Counted from the first letter of the stretch, positions 15,847 through 24,810 are shown. The stretch: 64,000 bases of DNA from Saccharopolyspora sp. NFXS83 (GCF_026241095.1 NZ_JAPFGB010000014.1:1-64000); one strand, 5' to 3'. Translations and numbers: made by a program. The notes: a model not told the origin generated them from the sequence alone.

Positions 15847-17036
15847 GACCTCGTCAGACGAAACCCGCCGCGCTGGCCCTCGCGCTCGTCGCGCTGGCCG
15901 CCACCGCCTGCGACTCCCCCGGTGGCGAAGCCGCCCCGCCACCGGACGTGCCGCACGGCTACGTCGAAGGCGCCGAGGAGGCCGCCGAAGCCCAATCCCG
16001 CCTCGTCGTCGCCGATGGCGACACCGGCGCGGTGCGGGTGCTCGACCTGATCACCGAGGAAGTGGTGGAACTCGGCGCGGTGCCGGGAGTCCGGGACATC
16101 ACCGACGACGGCCGGTACGCCTACCTGACCGGGGACCGCGGCACGCGCGTCGTGGACAGCGGCTCGTGGAGGGTGGACCACGGCGATCACGTGCACTACT
16201 ACCGCGCCGACATCCGCGAGGTCGGCGACCTCCCCGGCCGAACCTCCGGCGCGCACAACGACACCGGCGTCGCCGCCGTGTCCACTTCGGACGGTTCGGC
16301 GACGTTGTTCGACCGGACCGCGCTCGACGGCGGCACCCTCACCGAGGTCGGCCGCGCCGAACTCGCCCCGGGCACCGCCGCCGTCCCCTACGAGGCGCAC
16401 GTGCTGACGGTCTCCCCCGACGGCGCGGTGCGGGTGCTCGACCGGGCGGGCGAGGCCACCGGCACCGTCGAGCCGTCCTGCCCGCGGCCGAGCGGTGCGG
16501 CGCTCACCCGGCGCGGAGTCGTGTTCGGCTGCGCCGACGGCGCGCTGCTCGTCTCCGAGGACGACGGCGCCTTCCACGGCGAGAAGATCCCCTACCCGCG
16601 CCCGGTCGGCGAGGACGAACGCGCCCGCGAGTTCCAGCAGCGCCCCGGCAGCGCCACCCTCGCCGCGAAGGCGGGCGAGCGCGGCGCGTGGTCGCTGGAC
16701 CTCTCGGACCGGAAGTGGACGCACGTCGAGACCGGGCCCGTCGTGGCCGTCAACGCCGTCGGTGAAGGCGGCCCGCTGCTCGCGCTCACCGCAGACGGCG
16801 TGCTGCACGCCCACGACCCCGAAACCGGTGCCGCCACGGCGAAGACCAGGGTCACCGAGCGTCCCGTCGACACCTCGGGACCGCTGCCGGTGATCCGGAT
16901 CGACACGACCCGCGCCTACGTCAACGACGTCGACGCCGGGACGATCCACGAGATCGACTACAACGATTCGCTGCGCCTGGCCCGCGAATTCCGGCTCGGC
17001 GGCAAGGCCGCGCACCTCGCGGAGACCGGACGATGA
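15843..17036 (+). CDS. Secreted beta-propeller lipoprotein, AztD-like paralogue
   Basis: This 397-residue lipoprotein has a signal peptide ending in the lipobox LAATAC (cysteine near residue 23). The rest is built of short repeated strands of the form 'VxVLDxxTG', consistent with a seven-bladed propeller. A His/Asp cluster (VDHGDHVHYYRADIRE and SGAHNDTGVA) could bind zinc, as in the AztD chaperone encoded two genes later. The start is GTG overlapping the permease stop, and its own stop overlaps the binding-protein ATG. It is likely an extracytoplasmic zinc-handling partner, but low-level similarity to AztD is the only basis for function. Confidence 0.65.
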   Translation: MRPRQTKPAALALALVALAATACDSPGGEAAPPPDVPHGYVEGAEEAAEAQSRLVVADGDTGAVRVLDLITEEVVELGAVPGVRDITDDGRYAYLTGDRGTRVVDSGSWRVDHGDHVHYYRADIREVGDLPGRTSGAHNDTGVAAVSTSDGSATLFDRTALDGGTLTEVGRAELAPGTAAVPYEAHVLTVSPDGAVRVLDRAGEATGTVEPSCPRPSGAALTRRGVVFGCADGALLVSEDDGAFHGEKIPYPRPVGEDERAREFQQRPGSATLAAKAGERGAWSLDLSDRKWTHVETGPVVAVNAVGEGGPLLALTADGVLHAHDPETGAATAKTRVTERPVDTSGPLPVIRIDTTRAYVNDVDAGTIHEIDYNDSLRLAREFRLGGKAAHLAETGR

Positions 17037-17953
17037 GCCGGCGGATCACGGCGGCGCTCACCGCGACCGCGGCGGCGGTGCTGCTCGTGCTCACCGGCTG
17101 CTCCGGCGGCGGACCGCAACGCGCCCAGGTGGTCGTGACCACCAACGTCCTCGGCGACATCACCCGCAACGTCCTCGGCGACCAGGCCCAGGTGTCGGTG
17201 CTGATGCGTCCCGGAGCGGATCCGCACTCGTTCGGCATCTCCGCCCAGCAGGCAGCCGAGTTCGAGCTCGCCGACCTCGTCGTCCACAACGGACTCGGTC
17301 TGGAGGAGGGCGTGCTGCGCAGCGTGCGGGCCGCGGAGACCGCCGGGGTCGCGACGCTGCCGGTGGGCGAACGGGTCGACCCGATCCGCTACACCAGCGA
17401 CGAGTCCCGCGGCCAGGCCGACCCGCACTTCTGGACCGACCCGCGCCGCGTCGCCGCCGCCGTCGACGTCATCGCGCAGCAGGTCGTCGAGCACGTCGAC
17501 GGAGTCGACCCGGCGGTCGTGCGGGCCAACGCCGCGCGCTACCGGGGCGAGGTGGAGGCGCTCGACACCGCCACCGCCGCGCGGTTCGCCGCCATTCCCG
17601 CGCAGCAGCGCAAGCTCGTCACCAACCACCACGTGTTCGGCTACCTCGCGCAGCGCTACGACTTCGAGGTCATCGGCGCGGTGATCCCCAGCGGGACGAC
17701 GCTGGCCTCCCCCAGCGCCTCCGACCTCGCCGGGCTCGCCGGAGCCGTGCGCCAGGCGGGCGTGCGGGCGGTCTTCGCCGACTCCTCGCAACCCGACCGG
17801 CTCGCCCGCGCGCTCGCCGACCAGGCCGGGCTCGACGTGCGGGTGGTGCCGCTGTTCTCCGAATCGCTGAGCCCGCCCGGCGAGGGCGCCGGCACCTACC
17901 TGGAGATGACCCGGTCCAACGCCGAAGCCATCGCCACCGGGCTCGGCGGATGA
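17033..17953 (+). CDS. aztC: Zinc-binding solute-binding lipoprotein, AztC/ZnuA-like
   Basis: This 306-residue cluster A-I binding protein captures extracellular zinc. The lipobox VLTGC places the acylated cysteine near residue 23. Metal ligands typical of the family are visible: the histidine in GADPHSFG, the histidine in ADPHFWTDPRR, the histidine pair in LVTNHHVFGYLA, and an acidic residue in AVFADSSQPD. The histidine-rich loop of ZnuA is missing, as in AztC proteins that rely on a separate chaperone. The ATG overlaps the upstream lipoprotein stop (ATGA), so it is translated as part of the Azt operon. Confidence 0.88.
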   Translation: MSRRITAALTATAAAVLLVLTGCSGGGPQRAQVVVTTNVLGDITRNVLGDQAQVSVLMRPGADPHSFGISAQQAAEFELADLVVHNGLGLEEGVLRSVRAAETAGVATLPVGERVDPIRYTSDESRGQADPHFWTDPRRVAAAVDVIAQQVVEHVDGVDPAVVRANAARYRGEVEALDTATAARFAAIPAQQRKLVTNHHVFGYLAQRYDFEVIGAVIPSGTTLASPSASDLAGLAGAVRQAGVRAVFADSSQPDRLARALADQAGLDVRVVPLFSESLSPPGEGAGTYLEMTRSNAEAIATGLGG

Positions 17954-18003
17954 CCCCGCCGAGCACCGGAACCACTCGACGGCACAAGAGAAGAGGAACC
18001 TCC

Positions 18004-19167
18004 ATGCCCACCACGAGGACCGCCGTCAAGACCGGCGTCGCGCTCGCCACCGCCGCGCTCGCGCTCAGCGCCTGCGCGTCGCCCGAACCGAAGCCGCAGG
18101 CCGCTCCCGCCGGTCCCGCCGTGCCGGAACCGGTCGTCGCCACCTACGACGGCGGCATCTGGGTGCTCGACGGCCGCACCCTCCAGGTCGCCGCCGACAT
18201 CCCGCTCGACGGCTTCAACCGCCTCAACCCGGCGGGCGACGACGAGCACGTGGTCGTGTCCACCTCCGACGGGTTCCAGCTGCTCGACGCCGCGCACCCC
18301 GCGCTGACCGACGTCACGTTCCCCGGCGCCAAGCCCGGCCACGTCGTCCGCCACGCCGGGCGCACCGTGCTGTTCAGCGACGGCACCGGCGAGGTCACCT
18401 CCTTCGACCCGAACGACCTCGGCGACGGGAAACCCGCCACCGAGCAGCACAAGACCGCCGAACCGCACCACGGCGTCGCCGTCGAACTCGCCGGTGGCGA
18501 ACTCCTCACCACCCTCGGCAACGAGGACGAACGCGTCGGCATCGTGGTGCTCGACGAGAACGGGAAGGAGATCGCGCGCAACGAGGACTGCCCCGGCGTG
18601 CACGGCGAAGCCGCCGCGCAGGGCGACGCGATCGTGGTCGGCTGCGAGAACGGCGCGGTGGTCTACCGGGACGGCACCATCACGAAGATCACCAGCCCGG
18701 CCGAGTACGGCCGCATCGGCAACCAGGCGGGCTCCGAGCACTCCCCCGTCGTGCTCGGCGACTACAAGGTCGACGAGGACGCCGAGCTGGAGCGCCCCGA
18801 ACAGATCTCGCTGATCGACACCGCGAACGGGAGCCTGCGGCTGGTCGACCTCGGCACCAGCTACACCTTCCGCTCGCTGGCGCGCGGCCCGCAGGGCGAG
18901 GCGCTCGTGCTGGGCACCGACGGCGGTCTGCGCGTGATCGACCCGGCCGGTGGACGCGTCGTGAACACGATCCCCGTCACCGGCTCGTGGCAGGAACCGC
19001 TGGAGTGGCAGCAGCCGCGCCCCGCGCTGTTCGTGCGCGGCGGCACCGCCTACGTCACCGACCCGAACCGGAAGGAGATCCACGCGATCGACCTGGCGAC
19101 CGGCGAGAAGACCGCCACGGGCACCCTGCCCGCCGCGCCGAACGAGCTCAGCGGCGTCGTGTCCTGA
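18004..19167 (+). CDS. aztD: Zinc metallochaperone lipoprotein, AztD-like
   Basis: This 387-residue beta-propeller lipoprotein has a lipobox ALSAC (cysteine near residue 23). Blades carry 'GGIWVLDGRTLQV'-like strands, and conserved metal-site motifs are seen as EPHHGVAVELAGGELL, GVHGEAAAQGD and GSEHSPVV. AztD delivers zinc to AztC outside the cytoplasm. I chose ATG at 18004 because AGAGGA precedes it and the signal peptide begins there. An ATG at 17950 overlapping the aztC stop is in frame but would add an unsuited leader. It is the last gene before a hairpin terminator. Confidence 0.82.
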   Translation: MPTTRTAVKTGVALATAALALSACASPEPKPQAAPAGPAVPEPVVATYDGGIWVLDGRTLQVAADIPLDGFNRLNPAGDDEHVVVSTSDGFQLLDAAHPALTDVTFPGAKPGHVVRHAGRTVLFSDGTGEVTSFDPNDLGDGKPATEQHKTAEPHHGVAVELAGGELLTTLGNEDERVGIVVLDENGKEIARNEDCPGVHGEAAAQGDAIVVGCENGAVVYRDGTITKITSPAEYGRIGNQAGSEHSPVVLGDYKVDEDAELERPEQISLIDTANGSLRLVDLGTSYTFRSLARGPQGEALVLGTDGGLRVIDPAGGRVVNTIPVTGSWQEPLEWQQPRPALFVRGGTAYVTDPNRKEIHAIDLATGEKTATGTLPAAPNELSGVVS

Positions 19168-19175
19168 TCACCCGG

Positions 19176-19222
19176 TCCCGCCGCCCGGCTCGTGGTGTCG
19201 AGCCACGACGCGGGCGGCGGGA
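19176..19222 (+). terminator. Terminator of the zinc operon
   Basis: TCCCGCCGCCCG (19176-19187) pairs with CGGGCGGCGGGA (19211-19222), and an inner CGTGG/CCACG pairing extends the hairpin. It lies nine bases after the aztD stop codon. Confidence 0.75.
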
Positions 19223-19345
19223 TCGGCGGCTGCCGGGGCGGCGCGCCGAGTTGCCGACATATGCACGGTGACTAATGTGACGAGGACCGCGAGGTTGCTC
19301 CACCTGGCGGTGCCGACCGACCGAAACGCAGTTGCGAGGTTCCTC

Positions 19346-19642
19346 ATGACGACGGCTCACGCCCAGCACGCCGACCACCCGCACGCGCACGGGCCGGACT
19401 GCGGGCACACCGCGGTGCCGCACGGCGACCACACCGACTACGCGCACGACGGTCACCTGCACCGGGCCCACGACGACCACTACGACGAGTGCGAACCGTC
19501 GGACCACATCGCGCACGACGGGCATTCCCACGCGCACGGGCCGGACTGCGGCCACACCGCCGTGCCGCACGGCGACCACACCGACTACCTGCACGACGGC
19601 CACCGCCACGCCGTCCACGGCGATCACTACGACGAGCACTGA
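19346..19642 (+). CDS. Histidine-rich tandem-repeat protein, likely zinc-binding
   Basis: This 98-residue soluble protein is about one quarter histidine. It consists of two near-identical units of about 37 residues (each with HAHGPDCGHTAVPHGDH, then DYxHDGHxH and DHYDE), joined by a short acidic linker (CEPSDHIAHDG). Each unit has one cysteine in GPDCGH. The composition suits storage or buffering of zinc or another transition metal, and its place right after the Azt zinc operon supports zinc. The ATG at 19346 follows GAGGT; an upstream in-frame ATG (19268) would add residues without the repeat character. No signal peptide is seen. A strong terminator follows. Confidence 0.75.
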   Translation: MTTAHAQHADHPHAHGPDCGHTAVPHGDHTDYAHDGHLHRAHDDHYDECEPSDHIAHDGHSHAHGPDCGHTAVPHGDHTDYLHDGHRHAVHGDHYDEH

Positions 19643-19654
19643 CACCGGAACCCG

Positions 19655-19691
19655 TCCGGCCGGTCGAGATCCCTCGGCCGGCCGGATTTTT
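19655..19691 (+). terminator. Rho-independent terminator
   Basis: TCCGGCCGG (19655-19663) pairs with CCGGCCGGA (19678-19686), with an inner CGAG/CTCG pairing, followed directly by a run of five T. It ends the histidine-rich gene and is one of the few hairpins here with a T tract. Confidence 0.85.
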
Positions 19692-19779
19692 CTTGCACCC
19701 ACCTCCACGACCGGGGATACGTCGCGGGACCGAGGTGCGGAACGCCTGGTGCCGCAGAAAGAACCGCCAGGCGGAGTCA

Positions 19780-20142
19780 GCACCGCACCTGAAGACCCTG
19801 GAGCGGGCAGGTCGCGGGGCGGGTTCACCACGAAGGATTCACCTGGCGTGCGAGCAGGGGCAGAAACCGCTGTCGCTGCTGATCACCGCCGGGCAGTGCG
19901 GCGACGGTCCGCAGTTCGAGCCGGTCCTGAACGCGATCGAGGTGCCCCGGCCTGGGGTCAGTCGGCCGAGGAGCCGCCCGCTGCGGGGCGCGGGCGACAA
20001 GGCGTGCTCTTCACGCGCGAATCGCGCCTACCTGCGCGGATGCGGCAACAGGTGCACGATTCCTGACCCGGCCGATCAGATCCGCAACCGCAGGGGCCGC
20101 GGACGTGGCGGTGGCCGTCCGCCCTTCTTCGACCCGGCGGCG
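19780..20142 (+). pseudogene. IS5-family transposase remnant (frameshifted, truncated)
   Basis: Two frames together give the central part of an IS5-type DDE transposase. GRSRGGFTTK is in one frame. After one extra base near 19835 the reading continues as IHLACEQGQKPLSLLITAG, GDGPQFEPVL, RPRSRP, ADKA-like and NRRGRGRGGGRPPFFDP in the next frame. The N-terminal domain and the final catalytic glutamate region are missing, and no terminal inverted repeats were found, so it is a dead fragment. It marks an old insertion between the histidine-rich gene and the MerR regulator. Confidence 0.75.
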
Positions 20143-20218
20143 CGGTGTGGATGGGGTTGCACCTTCCGTAGCGGCATGTGGTCCGGTGGACTTACGTCCC
20201 GAGGAAAGGTCCCAGTTC

Positions 20219-21127
20219 ATGCATTCGTCCTTCATGTCACCCCGCCAGGTCAAGATCGGTGACGCGGCGGCCTTCGTCGGCAGCACGCCACGGGCGATCC
20301 GCCATTACCACGAGATCGGCCTGCTCCCCGAGCCTGAGCGGGGCGGCGATGGCCGCCGCCGCTACGGGTACGAGGACATGATCCGCCTGCTGTGGATTCG
20401 CAGGATGGCCGACGCCGGGATCGCCCTGGACGACATCCGCGACGCCCTTACCACCGGGGCCGGCGCGGACAGCGGAGACGGTGTCGCGGGCATCCTGGAG
20501 CGGTTGGAGGAAGCCCTCGCCGAGCAGGAGGCGGAATTGCGGCGGCAACGGACCGCCGTGCAGCGGATGCGCACCGAAGGCAGCCGGATGGGCCTGCTCT
20601 CCGATTTCGTCACCGAACGCCTCAAGGACCTGCCCGAAGACTCCCTGCGTCAGGCGGACCTGGACAGCCTGCTGGTCACTGAGCGGATCTTCGGCCCGCT
20701 CGGCGCCGCCGTCCAGGCCACCCGCTTCGTCGCCCTGGCCACGCATCCCGCTCTGCGGGAGGATTCCGACCGCATCGATGACGCCGAGGAGGCACTCGAC
20801 GACAGCGTCGCCGTCGATGATCCACGGGTGGCTCGAGTGGCCGCCGAGCGGCACGCCTTCGAAAGCGCCCTGCACGCCGTCATCGAGGAGTCCGGCCTGG
20901 ATGAGGACGACGATGCCCTCTTCGACGCCTGGGACACCCTGCACCCTGCCACCGCCGATGACGGCGAGGCCGACCTCGGCTCTGGCAGGCGGGAGGCTGG
21001 TTCCATGAGCGCGCTCGAAACCAGCGGCAAGATGCCCTACGACTTCTCCCCAGCCCGCCTGCGCTGCATGGAACTGGCCGTAGAGCTATCCGCCCAAGAC
21101 CCACCCGCTACCTGCAGCACCGCCTAG
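20219..21127 (+). CDS. MerR-family transcriptional regulator
   Basis: This 302-residue protein has an N-terminal MerR winged helix (about residues 6-75: KIGDAAAFVGSTPRAIRHYH, EIGLLPEPERGGDGRRRYGYEDMIRL) and the coiled dimerisation helix (about 105-145, rich in Glu and Arg). A C-terminal part of about 150 acidic residues has no motif I recognise and no cysteine pattern for metals. GAGGAAAGG precedes the ATG at 20219; ATG at 20234 is an alternative. The gene lies just after an IS5 remnant. Its 3' end overlaps the convergent DeoR gene by four bases (shared CTAG), leaving no room for a terminator. The target is unknown. Confidence 0.85.
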   Translation: MHSSFMSPRQVKIGDAAAFVGSTPRAIRHYHEIGLLPEPERGGDGRRRYGYEDMIRLLWIRRMADAGIALDDIRDALTTGAGADSGDGVAGILERLEEALAEQEAELRRQRTAVQRMRTEGSRMGLLSDFVTERLKDLPEDSLRQADLDSLLVTERIFGPLGAAVQATRFVALATHPALREDSDRIDDAEEALDDSVAVDDPRVARVAAERHAFESALHAVIEESGLDEDDDALFDAWDTLHPATADDGEADLGSGRREAGSMSALETSGKMPYDFSPARLRCMELAVELSAQDPPATCSTA

Positions 21128-21921
21128 TCCTCCGGGCTCACCAGCCGCAGGTCGGCCCCCTCCGCGCGGATCCCTTCCGCCGCGGCGCCGGCCAAGGCGG
21201 CGTCGGTGATCACCTCGTCGAAGGCGTGCAGCGACGCGACCTTGTACCGGCCGAAGGTCCCGTACTTCGACGAACCCGCCACCAGCAGCGACCGCGAGGC
21301 GGCGGCCATCGCGGCGTGCTTGACCTCGACCTTGCGCTCCGACGGGGTGGTCACGCCGCGCAGCAGGTCCCAGGAGCTCGCGCTGATGAACGCCACGTCC
21401 AGCGCCAGCTGGCGCAGCGTCGCCGCCGCCAGCCGCCCCACGCTGGAGCGGTTCGCCGGTTCGACGAGCCCGCCGAGGTGGATCACGTCGAGGTGGGTGG
21501 CGGGCAGCAGTCGTTCCACGGCGGTGAAGTCGTTGGTGACGACGGTGAGTTCGGCGTGCTCCACCAGCAGCGGGATCATCGTGAGCATCGTGGTGCCCGC
21601 GTCGAGGTAGACCGTCATGCCGTCGTGGACGTGCCGGGCGGCTTCCCGCGCCATCGCCTGCTTCTCGGGCTGCTCGGTCACCGACTTCGTCTGGAACGTC
21701 GGTTCGGCGTGCACCTGGCTGGCGATGCGCGCGCCGCCGGGCACCGAGAACACCAGGCCTTGTCGTTCCAGTTCGGCGAGGTCGCGGCGCACGGTCATGT
21801 GCGAAATGCCGAACAGCTGGGTGATCTGCTGGACGCTGAGCACCCCTTCCCGCCGCAGGTGCTTGACCAGCTGCTCGCGGCGCTGATCAGGAATGAGCGG
21901 CGGATTCTCCGACGCGTCCAT
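21124..21921 (-). CDS. DeoR/GlpR-family sugar-metabolism regulator
   Basis: This 265-residue repressor has an N-terminal DeoR helix-turn-helix (about residues 8-60: RREQLVKHLRREGVLSVQQI, LFGISHMTVRRDLAELERQG) followed by the sugar-phosphate-sensing DeoRC domain (about 75-235, with VYLDAGTTMLTMIP, VVTNDF and HLGGLVEPANRSSVG). Such proteins are released from DNA by phosphorylated sugars. It lies at the distal end of the four-carbon acid catabolic gene group, and the AT-rich divergent promoter at 24890-24955 is its likely target. The ATG at 21921 follows GGGGAGTGGGG; an upstream ATG at 21969 is less likely. Confidence 0.88.
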   Translation of the reverse strand: MDASENPPLIPDQRREQLVKHLRREGVLSVQQITQLFGISHMTVRRDLAELERQGLVFSVPGGARIASQVHAEPTFQTKSVTEQPEKQAMAREAARHVHDGMTVYLDAGTTMLTMIPLLVEHAELTVVTNDFTAVERLLPATHLDVIHLGGLVEPANRSSVGRLAAATLRQLALDVAFISASSWDLLRGVTTPSERKVEVKHAAMAAASRSLLVAGSSKYGTFGRYKVASLHAFDEVITDAALAGAAAEGIRAEGADLRLVSPED

Positions 21922-22017
21922 GCCCCACTCCCCATTCGTCGGCGAACCGATCACGTCCATTGTCGCCACCGCACGTCGGCGGCTCCCCGGAACCCACCGC
22001 TGCCCTTTCCGGTGAAC

Positions 22018-22051
22018 GCCTCCTCCGCCGTTGCTCGTGGGCGGAGGAGGC
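22018..22051 (-). terminator. Hairpin terminator after the GntP permease gene
   Basis: GCCTCCTCCGCC (22018-22029) pairs perfectly with GGCGGAGGAGGC (22040-22051), 12 bp, 15 bases beyond the permease stop codon on the minus strand. Confidence 0.7.
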
Positions 22052-22066
22052 GGTCACCGACGGGCG

Positions 22067-23422
22067 TCAGGAGACGATGGCGCTCAGCAGGAGCACGCCG
22101 CCGAGGCTCAGCAGGGACTGCAAGGAGAGCATCAGCGTCCAGGTCCGGAAGGTCTGGGACACGCTGAGCTGGAAGTACTCCTTGAACAGCCAGAACCCGG
22201 AATCGTTGACGTGCGAGAGCATCACGGCACCGGACGCGGTCGCCAGCACCAGCAGTTCCGGCGACAGCCCGGGATACGCGGCCACCAGCGGAGCCACGAT
22301 GCCGGTCGCGGCGGCGGTGGCGACCGTCGCCGAACCAAGGCAGATCCGCAGCAGCGCGGCCACGGTCCACGCCAGCAGCAGCGGCGGCACCGCCCAGTCG
22401 ACGGCGTACTGCGTGATCAGCTTGTCGACCTCGGTGGCGGAGAGCATCTCCTTGAGGCCGCCGCCCGCGCCGAGGATCAGGATGATCGCGCCGACGGGAC
22501 CGAGTCCCTTCGCGGCCATCTTCTGCAACTTCGCGAACCCGAACCCGGACCGCACGCCCAGCGCGAAGAACGCGAACACGACCGCCGCCAGCAGCGACAG
22601 CACCGGCGTGTCGCAGGCCTCGAACAGCACGTTCGCCCAGGTTCCCGGTGCGGTCATCGAGGTGCCGAGGGTGCCGATGAGCATCAGGCCCGCCGGGAGC
22701 ACCACGGTGATCAGCGCCAGCACCAGCGACACGGGACGGCGGAGTTCGCCCTCGGCCGGACCGGGGTCGGGCACCGGGCTCTTGTCCAGGTCGGGCGCGG
22801 GCCCGAACCAGCGGGCCAGCAGCGGTGTCAGCACCGGGCCGCAGATGATCGCCACCGGAATCGCGATGACCAGGCCGAAGAAGATGGTCATCCCGGTGTT
22901 GGCGTCGTAGGCGGCGACCGCCAGCGTCGGCGCCGGGTGCGGCGGCAGCAGGCCGTGCGAGACGTAGAGCCCGGCCGCCATCGGCAGCCCGACGAACAGC
23001 AGGTGCGAGCCGGTCCGCTTGGCCACCGCGTACACCAGCGGCACCAGCATCACGAAGCTCACGTCGAACAGGTGCGGCATGCCGATCAGCAGCGCGGCGG
23101 CGGCGATCGCCGCGGGGATCCACTTGACGGGCCGGGTCCCGATGAACGCGGTCGCGATGCGGTCCGCTCCCCCGGATCCGAGCAGGATGCCGCCGAGGAT
23201 GGTGCCGAGCCCGATGACGGGTCCGGTGTCGCTGAGGGCGTCGCCGAATCCGGTCTGGAAGTGCTCGGCGGTCTCGCCGGGTGCGATGCCGTTGGCGAAG
23301 CCGAGCCCGAGGGCGGCGATCATCAACGCCAGGAACGGGTGCAGCTTCATCTTCGTGATCAGCACGATCAGGACGACGATCGCGCCTGCCGCCAGCAGCA
23401 GCGGGGTGAGTTCGGCGCTCAT
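22067..23422 (-). CDS. GntP-family gluconate/acid-sugar:proton symporter
   Basis: This 451-residue permease has about 12-14 membrane spans. It shows GntP hallmarks such as KMKLHPFLALMIAALGLG, GLGTILGGILLGSGGADRIA, the HPAPT motif in HGLLPPHPAPTLAVAAY, GATVATAAATGIVAPL-like segments and HVNDSGFWLFKEYF near the C-terminus. The family imports gluconate and other sugar acids. The ATG at 23422 overlaps the upstream oxidoreductase stop. With the OtnK/OtnC-type genes it probably brings in the four-carbon acid sugar that the locus degrades. Confidence 0.9.
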   Translation of the reverse strand: MSAELTPLLLAAGAIVVLIVLITKMKLHPFLALMIAALGLGFANGIAPGETAEHFQTGFGDALSDTGPVIGLGTILGGILLGSGGADRIATAFIGTRPVKWIPAAIAAAALLIGMPHLFDVSFVMLVPLVYAVAKRTGSHLLFVGLPMAAGLYVSHGLLPPHPAPTLAVAAYDANTGMTIFFGLVIAIPVAIICGPVLTPLLARWFGPAPDLDKSPVPDPGPAEGELRRPVSLVLALITVVLPAGLMLIGTLGTSMTAPGTWANVLFEACDTPVLSLLAAVVFAFFALGVRSGFGFAKLQKMAAKGLGPVGAIILILGAGGGLKEMLSATEVDKLITQYAVDWAVPPLLLAWTVAALLRICLGSATVATAAATGIVAPLVAAYPGLSPELLVLATASGAVMLSHVNDSGFWLFKEYFQLSVSQTFRTWTLMLSLQSLLSLGGVLLLSAIVS

Positions 23423-24810
23423 CGGGCGATCTCCCGCGCCCACTCGCCGCCCAGGTTCCAGGCCTCGACGAGCGCCGGGTCGGGGTTCGCCAGGTCGGAC
23501 AGGGTGATCAGCTCTCCGGCGGCGACGTCGCGTCCCAGCGCGGTGTGCGCGGCGAGGTACAGCGGGGCGACGTCGGCGGGGGCGTTCTCGTCGCGCAGCA
23601 GGACGGCCTGCACGCCGGTGACGTCGTGGTGGTGCCCGCCCATGTCGAGCACGGTGCCCGCGGCGAGGTCGCGCTGGGCGCGTCCGGCGAGCACCGCGTG
23701 CCTGCCCGGTGGCGTCGCGTCCGGCGTCCGGCCGTGCGCGGCGATCGCGAGCAGCGTCGCCGGGGTCTCGACGCCCATCAGGTGGTACGGGAGGTAGACG
23801 GTCGCGTAGCGCCCGTCCTCGCTCACCACGTGGCCCTTCTCGGCGAGGATCCGCCAGGTCTCGGCGTCGTTGGTGCGCAGCACGACGAACTCGCCGCCGG
23901 CGAACGAGGCCTCGTCGGGCAGGCGCAGCGCGCTGAACACGTCCACGGCGCCGGCCTCGTGCAGCACGCCGCCGTGCTCGCGCAGCGAGTAGATGTCGGC
24001 GAGCTCGGCGATCCGCGCGACCGGGTAGTGCAGCCGTTCCACGTCGGGCCGGAACCCGGTGTTGTTGGCGACGACGGCCATTTCGCAGTAGTCGGCGGTC
24101 GCCCCGGTGGGCAGTTCCGCGACGGCGTCCGCGCGGGCCGCGAGGGTGCCGCGCACGTCCTCGCCGAGGGTGAGCAGCTCGCCGATCGCCGGGGCGGGCA
24201 CGGTCCGGTCGAGCTGCGTCACCGTGTCGGTCGCCGGGTCGAAGACCAGGTCGTACTCGCTGGACTTGCCGATGGCCACGACGTCCATGCCCAGCAGCCG
24301 GGCCCAGTCGAGCAACCGGATGAGGTTGCCGGGCTGGTCGCCTTCGGCGGGGGCGTAGACGACGTCGTTGTCCGCGGCCAGCCTCGCCAGGTGCAGTCCG
24401 GCGACGGAGTCGACCTCCTTGCTGACCATGGCCACGTGCCTGCCCGCGGTGAGCGCGGCGCGGGCCATCGCGTAGCCGTGGGCGGGGCTGCCGGTGGCCT
24501 CGACGAGCACGTCCCACTGCCCGGCGCCGAGCAGTTCCTGGTCGGCGACGAGCGCGATCCGCCCGGCGGCGGTGGCCGCGGCGGTCTGCTCGGCGTCGGT
24601 GCAGGTGCGCAGTTGTTCGGGCGCGTAGCCCAGTTCGAGGCACAGCGCGTGCAGCCGGGGCACGTCCACGTCGCACAGCACTGCCGGGGCCAGCGCGGGG
24701 ATCAGCAGGGTCTGCGCCAGCAGGGTGCGCGCGAATCCGCCGGCCGCGCCGGAGAGCGCGTAGCCGACGGGCCGATCGCCGGTGCCCGGTGGGCGTGGCT
24801 GCACGTTCAT
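23419..24810 (-). CDS. NAD(P)-dependent homoserine-dehydrogenase-like oxidoreductase with SAF domain
   Basis: This 463-residue protein has an N-terminal Rossmann fold (GYALSGAAGGFARTLL, then VLVEATGSP and VAMVSKEVDS) like homoserine dehydrogenase. A central catalytic region follows, and a C-terminal SAF domain (about 370-440: GRAQRDLAAGTVLDMGGHHH to AAGELITLSDL) of the kind found in altronate dehydratase and sialate synthase. GGAG precedes ATG 24810. The operon with a GntP permease, divergent from an OtnK-type kinase and an OtnC-type aldolase, suggests it oxidises a four-carbon sugar acid to the 2- or 3-keto acid that OtnK phosphorylates. In described versions this step is done by LtnD-type dehydrogenases, so this would be a different enzyme. 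That role is inference. Confidence 0.7.
   Translation of the reverse strand: MNVQPRPPGTGDRPVGYALSGAAGGFARTLLAQTLLIPALAPAVLCDVDVPRLHALCLELGYAPEQLRTCTDAEQTAAATAAGRIALVADQELLGAGQWDVLVEATGSPAHGYAMARAALTAGRHVAMVSKEVDSVAGLHLARLAADNDVVYAPAEGDQPGNLIRLLDWARLLGMDVVAIGKSSEYDLVFDPATDTVTQLDRTVPAPAIGELLTLGEDVRGTLAARADAVAELPTGATADYCEMAVVANNTGFRPDVERLHYPVARIAELADIYSLREHGGVLHEAGAVDVFSALRLPDEASFAGGEFVVLRTNDAETWRILAEKGHVVSEDGRYATVYLPYHLMGVETPATLLAIAAHGRTPDATPPGRHAVLAGRAQRDLAAGTVLDMGGHHHDVTGVQAVLLRDENAPADVAPLYLAAHTALGRDVAAGELITLSDLANPDPALVEAWNLGGEWAREIAR

Noticed and set aside
19655-20142. Possibility of a complete insertion sequence around the transposase fragment
   Set aside because: No terminal inverted repeats or target duplication seen, and both transposase ends are missing, so only a remnant is called.
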